DNA of 8,588 nucleotides, taken from the NCBI GenBank assembly GCA_015655615.1, contig JAATES010000315.1, forward strand, positions 1-8,588, written 5' to 3'. Below, piece after piece: positions 7,095 to 8,588 of the stretch; position 1 is the first letter of the stretch, and every line of letters begins with the position of its first letter. Position numbers and translations under genes: made by a program. The notes under the pieces were generated by a model. That model was not told where the DNA came from, searched no databases, and was given only the letters and a program-made list of their open reading frames with translations. This DNA is from Actinomycetales bacterium. Its GTDB lineage: Bacteria > Actinomycetota > Actinomycetes > Actinomycetales > Cellulomonadaceae.

Positions 7095-8588
7095 ATGGAG
7101 CGCATCGGACTTGAGCCCGGCACGGAGATCGGCGGCTACCGCGTGGTGGCCCCTCTCGGCTCCGGCGCCATGGGCACCGTGTACCGTGCCCTGGATGCGG
7201 ACGGCACGCCGGTCGCCCTGAAGGTCCTCCATTCGGCGGTTGCTGCGGAGCCGGAGTCGCGGGAGAGGCTGCGCCGGGAGATCGCGGTCCTGGGACGCAT
7301 CAGGCATCCCGGAGTGGCCAGGGTACTCGACGCAGAGTCGGATGCCGACGACCTGTTCATCGTCACGGAGCTGATCGACGGCCTCACGCTCGAGGACGAG
7401 ATCTCCCAGCGCGGGGCCCTCGACGCGTCCGACCTGTATGACTTGGCCGAGCAACTGCATGATGCGCTGGAGGCGGTCCATGCGGCTGGCGTGATCCACC
7501 GCGATCTCAAGGCCAGCAACGTGCTGCTGAGCGCCCAGGGTCCGGTGCTCATCGACTTCGGCATCGCGCAGTCGGTCGGCGATGCGCGGGTGACCCGCAC
7601 CGGGCTGGTGATGGGGACACCCGCCTATCTCGCTCCGGAGCTGGTGGAAGGAGCCTCGCCGAGCATGGCAACCGATTGGTGGGGATGGGCCGCGGTGCTG
7701 GCCTTCGCGGCCACGGGCAGGCCGCCGTTCGGGGTGCGTCCGGTCGATCTGGTTCTGACCCGGGCCAGGGCAGGCACGGTGGACCTGGCGGGCCTTGGCC
7801 CGCGGCGCTCGCAAGCGCTCTCGGGTGCGCTGCGCCCGGACCCTGAGCTGCGGACTGCTCCGGCAGTCGTGGTCGAGCAGCTGCGATTGGCGGCGGAGGA
7901 CGGCGATGAGGCCACGGAGGCCTCGATGGCGACGGGCGTCACTGCGTCACCGGACCAGCAGATCGTACCGGACCGCGTGCGGGGCGCGGGCCACCCGCAG
8001 GACGACGGGATCTCCACCGGGGAGACCGCGGTGCTGGGGGGCGAGGGGACGACCGTGCTGCCGGGTGGCGGGACCTTGGCGATGCCGGTTGAGCCCGGCG
8101 ACATGGCACGGCAGGACACAGAGACGCTCTCCCCGGCTGAGGGAGTGCCGGAAGAAGGGGAGCCGCCCGCGTCCGGTCCTTCCCTGGATGGGGGACCGGA
8201 GCGTGATCGCGTCGCAGCCGCACTTTCCGAGGTCCACCGCTATGAGCGCACCCAGCCGCAGCGCCGCACCTGGTCGGTGCTGGCTCTGGGACCGCCACTG
8301 ACTGTCGCATTGGCTCTGTGGCCGGGCCGCGTGGTGATCGTCGCGGTCGCACTGGTCCTCGTGTGCCGGTTCGTCGGCATCACGGTGGAGGGGCTGCAGT
8401 CCCGGCGTGAGCGCCACGGCGTGGGGGCGCACGACGAGCTGCGGACTCTCCTGCTCTCGCCGTGGTACGCCGTGCGCTCGGTGATCGGCTTGATCCCGTC
8501 GGTCCTGGTGGCGGCCACGACGGTGCTGCTGACCGGCGGAGTGATCTGGTGGCTCCTCGACAACCGGAAATGGGTCATCGGTGCGCCG
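7095..8588 (+). CDS. Membrane-anchored Ser/Thr protein kinase, C-terminus outside window
   Basis: The frame runs 498 codons from ATG 7095 to the window edge without a stop. Residues about 14-262 form a eukaryotic-type (PknB-like) kinase that transfers phosphate from ATP to Ser/Thr. It has the glycine loop GSGAMGTV (22-29), VALK Lys43, helix-C Glu62, HRDLKASN (His135, Asp137, Asn142), DFG (154-156), an activation segment with Thr167 and Thr169, and GTPAYLAPE (174-182). All catalytic residues are present. Subdomain IX is the unusual DWWGWA (194-199). Then come a Gly/Glu/Pro-rich linker (about 263-390) with spaced T-A-V-L, T-T-V-L and T-L-A-M motifs, and hydrophobic segments at about 394-410, 412-430 and 458-490 with short polar stretches between them. 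This looks like a multi-helix anchor rather than the single helix plus PASTA repeats of PknB, but the rest is unseen. It is divergent from otsAB. Substrates are unknown. Confidence 0.92.
   Translation, partial: MERIGLEPGTEIGGYRVVAPLGSGAMGTVYRALDADGTPVALKVLHSAVAAEPESRERLRREIAVLGRIRHPGVARVLDAESDADDLFIVTELIDGLTLEDEISQRGALDASDLYDLAEQLHDALEAVHAAGVIHRDLKASNVLLSAQGPVLIDFGIAQSVGDARVTRTGLVMGTPAYLAPELVEGASPSMATDWWGWAAVLAFAATGRPPFGVRPVDLVLTRARAGTVDLAGLGPRRSQALSGALRPDPELRTAPAVVVEQLRLAAEDGDEATEASMATGVTASPDQQIVPDRVRGAGHPQDDGISTGETAVLGGEGTTVLPGGGTLAMPVEPGDMARQDTETLSPAEGVPEEGEPPASGPSLDGGPERDRVAAALSEVHRYERTQPQRRTWSVLALGPPLTVALALWPGRVVIVAVALVLVCRFVGITVEGLQSRRERHGVGAHDELRTLLLSPWYAVRSVIGLIPSVLVAATTVLLTGGVIWWLLDNRKWVIGAP

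Noticed and set aside
7005..7814. Minus-strand open frames opposite the kinase gene (also 7625-8119 and 7947-8432)
   Set aside because: The plus-strand frame encodes an unmistakable protein kinase that is open to the window edge; the antisense frames have no supporting features.

Overview
The window is a compact piece of a high-GC actinobacterial (Actinomycetota) chromosome. The GC-rich third positions, the order cysS-rlmB, a DUF4032 protein, an MsiK/UgpC-type ATPase and a Ser/Thr kinase all point there. Micrococcales or Propionibacteriales seem most likely, but I cannot fix the order or genus from sequence alone. I see no mobile element, CRISPR array, tRNA or rRNA. No gene-free stretch exceeds about 200 bases.

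Layout: (1) 1-1931, plus strand: the 3' two-thirds of cysS, open at the left edge, overlapping by one base the 23S rRNA 2'-O-methyltransferase gene rlmB. (2) 1978-6969, minus strand, read right to left: a fused trehalose-6-phosphate synthase/phosphatase (OtsA-OtsB), a sugar-ABC-transporter ATPase (UgpC/MsiK type), and a kinase-like DUF4032 protein. Gaps of about 200 and 154 bases, each with a stem-loop and promoter-like sequence, suggest separate transcription units rather than one operon. (3) 7095 to the right edge, plus strand: a membrane-anchored eukaryotic-type Ser/Thr protein kinase, divergent from otsAB and cut by the window end. It is open to the edge without a stop codon, so a stop-to-stop ORF scan would miss it.

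Functionally there is a translation/rRNA-modification pair (cysS-rlmB) and a trehalose/sugar cluster: the OtsAB fusion makes trehalose from UDP- or ADP-glucose and glucose-6-phosphate, and the UgpC/MsiK ATPase powers sugar ABC importers. Beside them sit two proteins of possible signalling or phosphotransfer function: DUF4032, with a WaaP/Kdo-kinase-like catalytic loop, and the divergent Ser/Thr kinase.

The points most worth a second look are the uncharacterised DUF4032 kinase-like protein, the truncated kinase with repeated T-x-x-L/M motifs in its linker and a multi-helix hydrophobic C-terminus, its apparently leaderless start, and the palindromes and hairpins in the short intergenic regions. 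I do not see a clearly new multi-gene system here.
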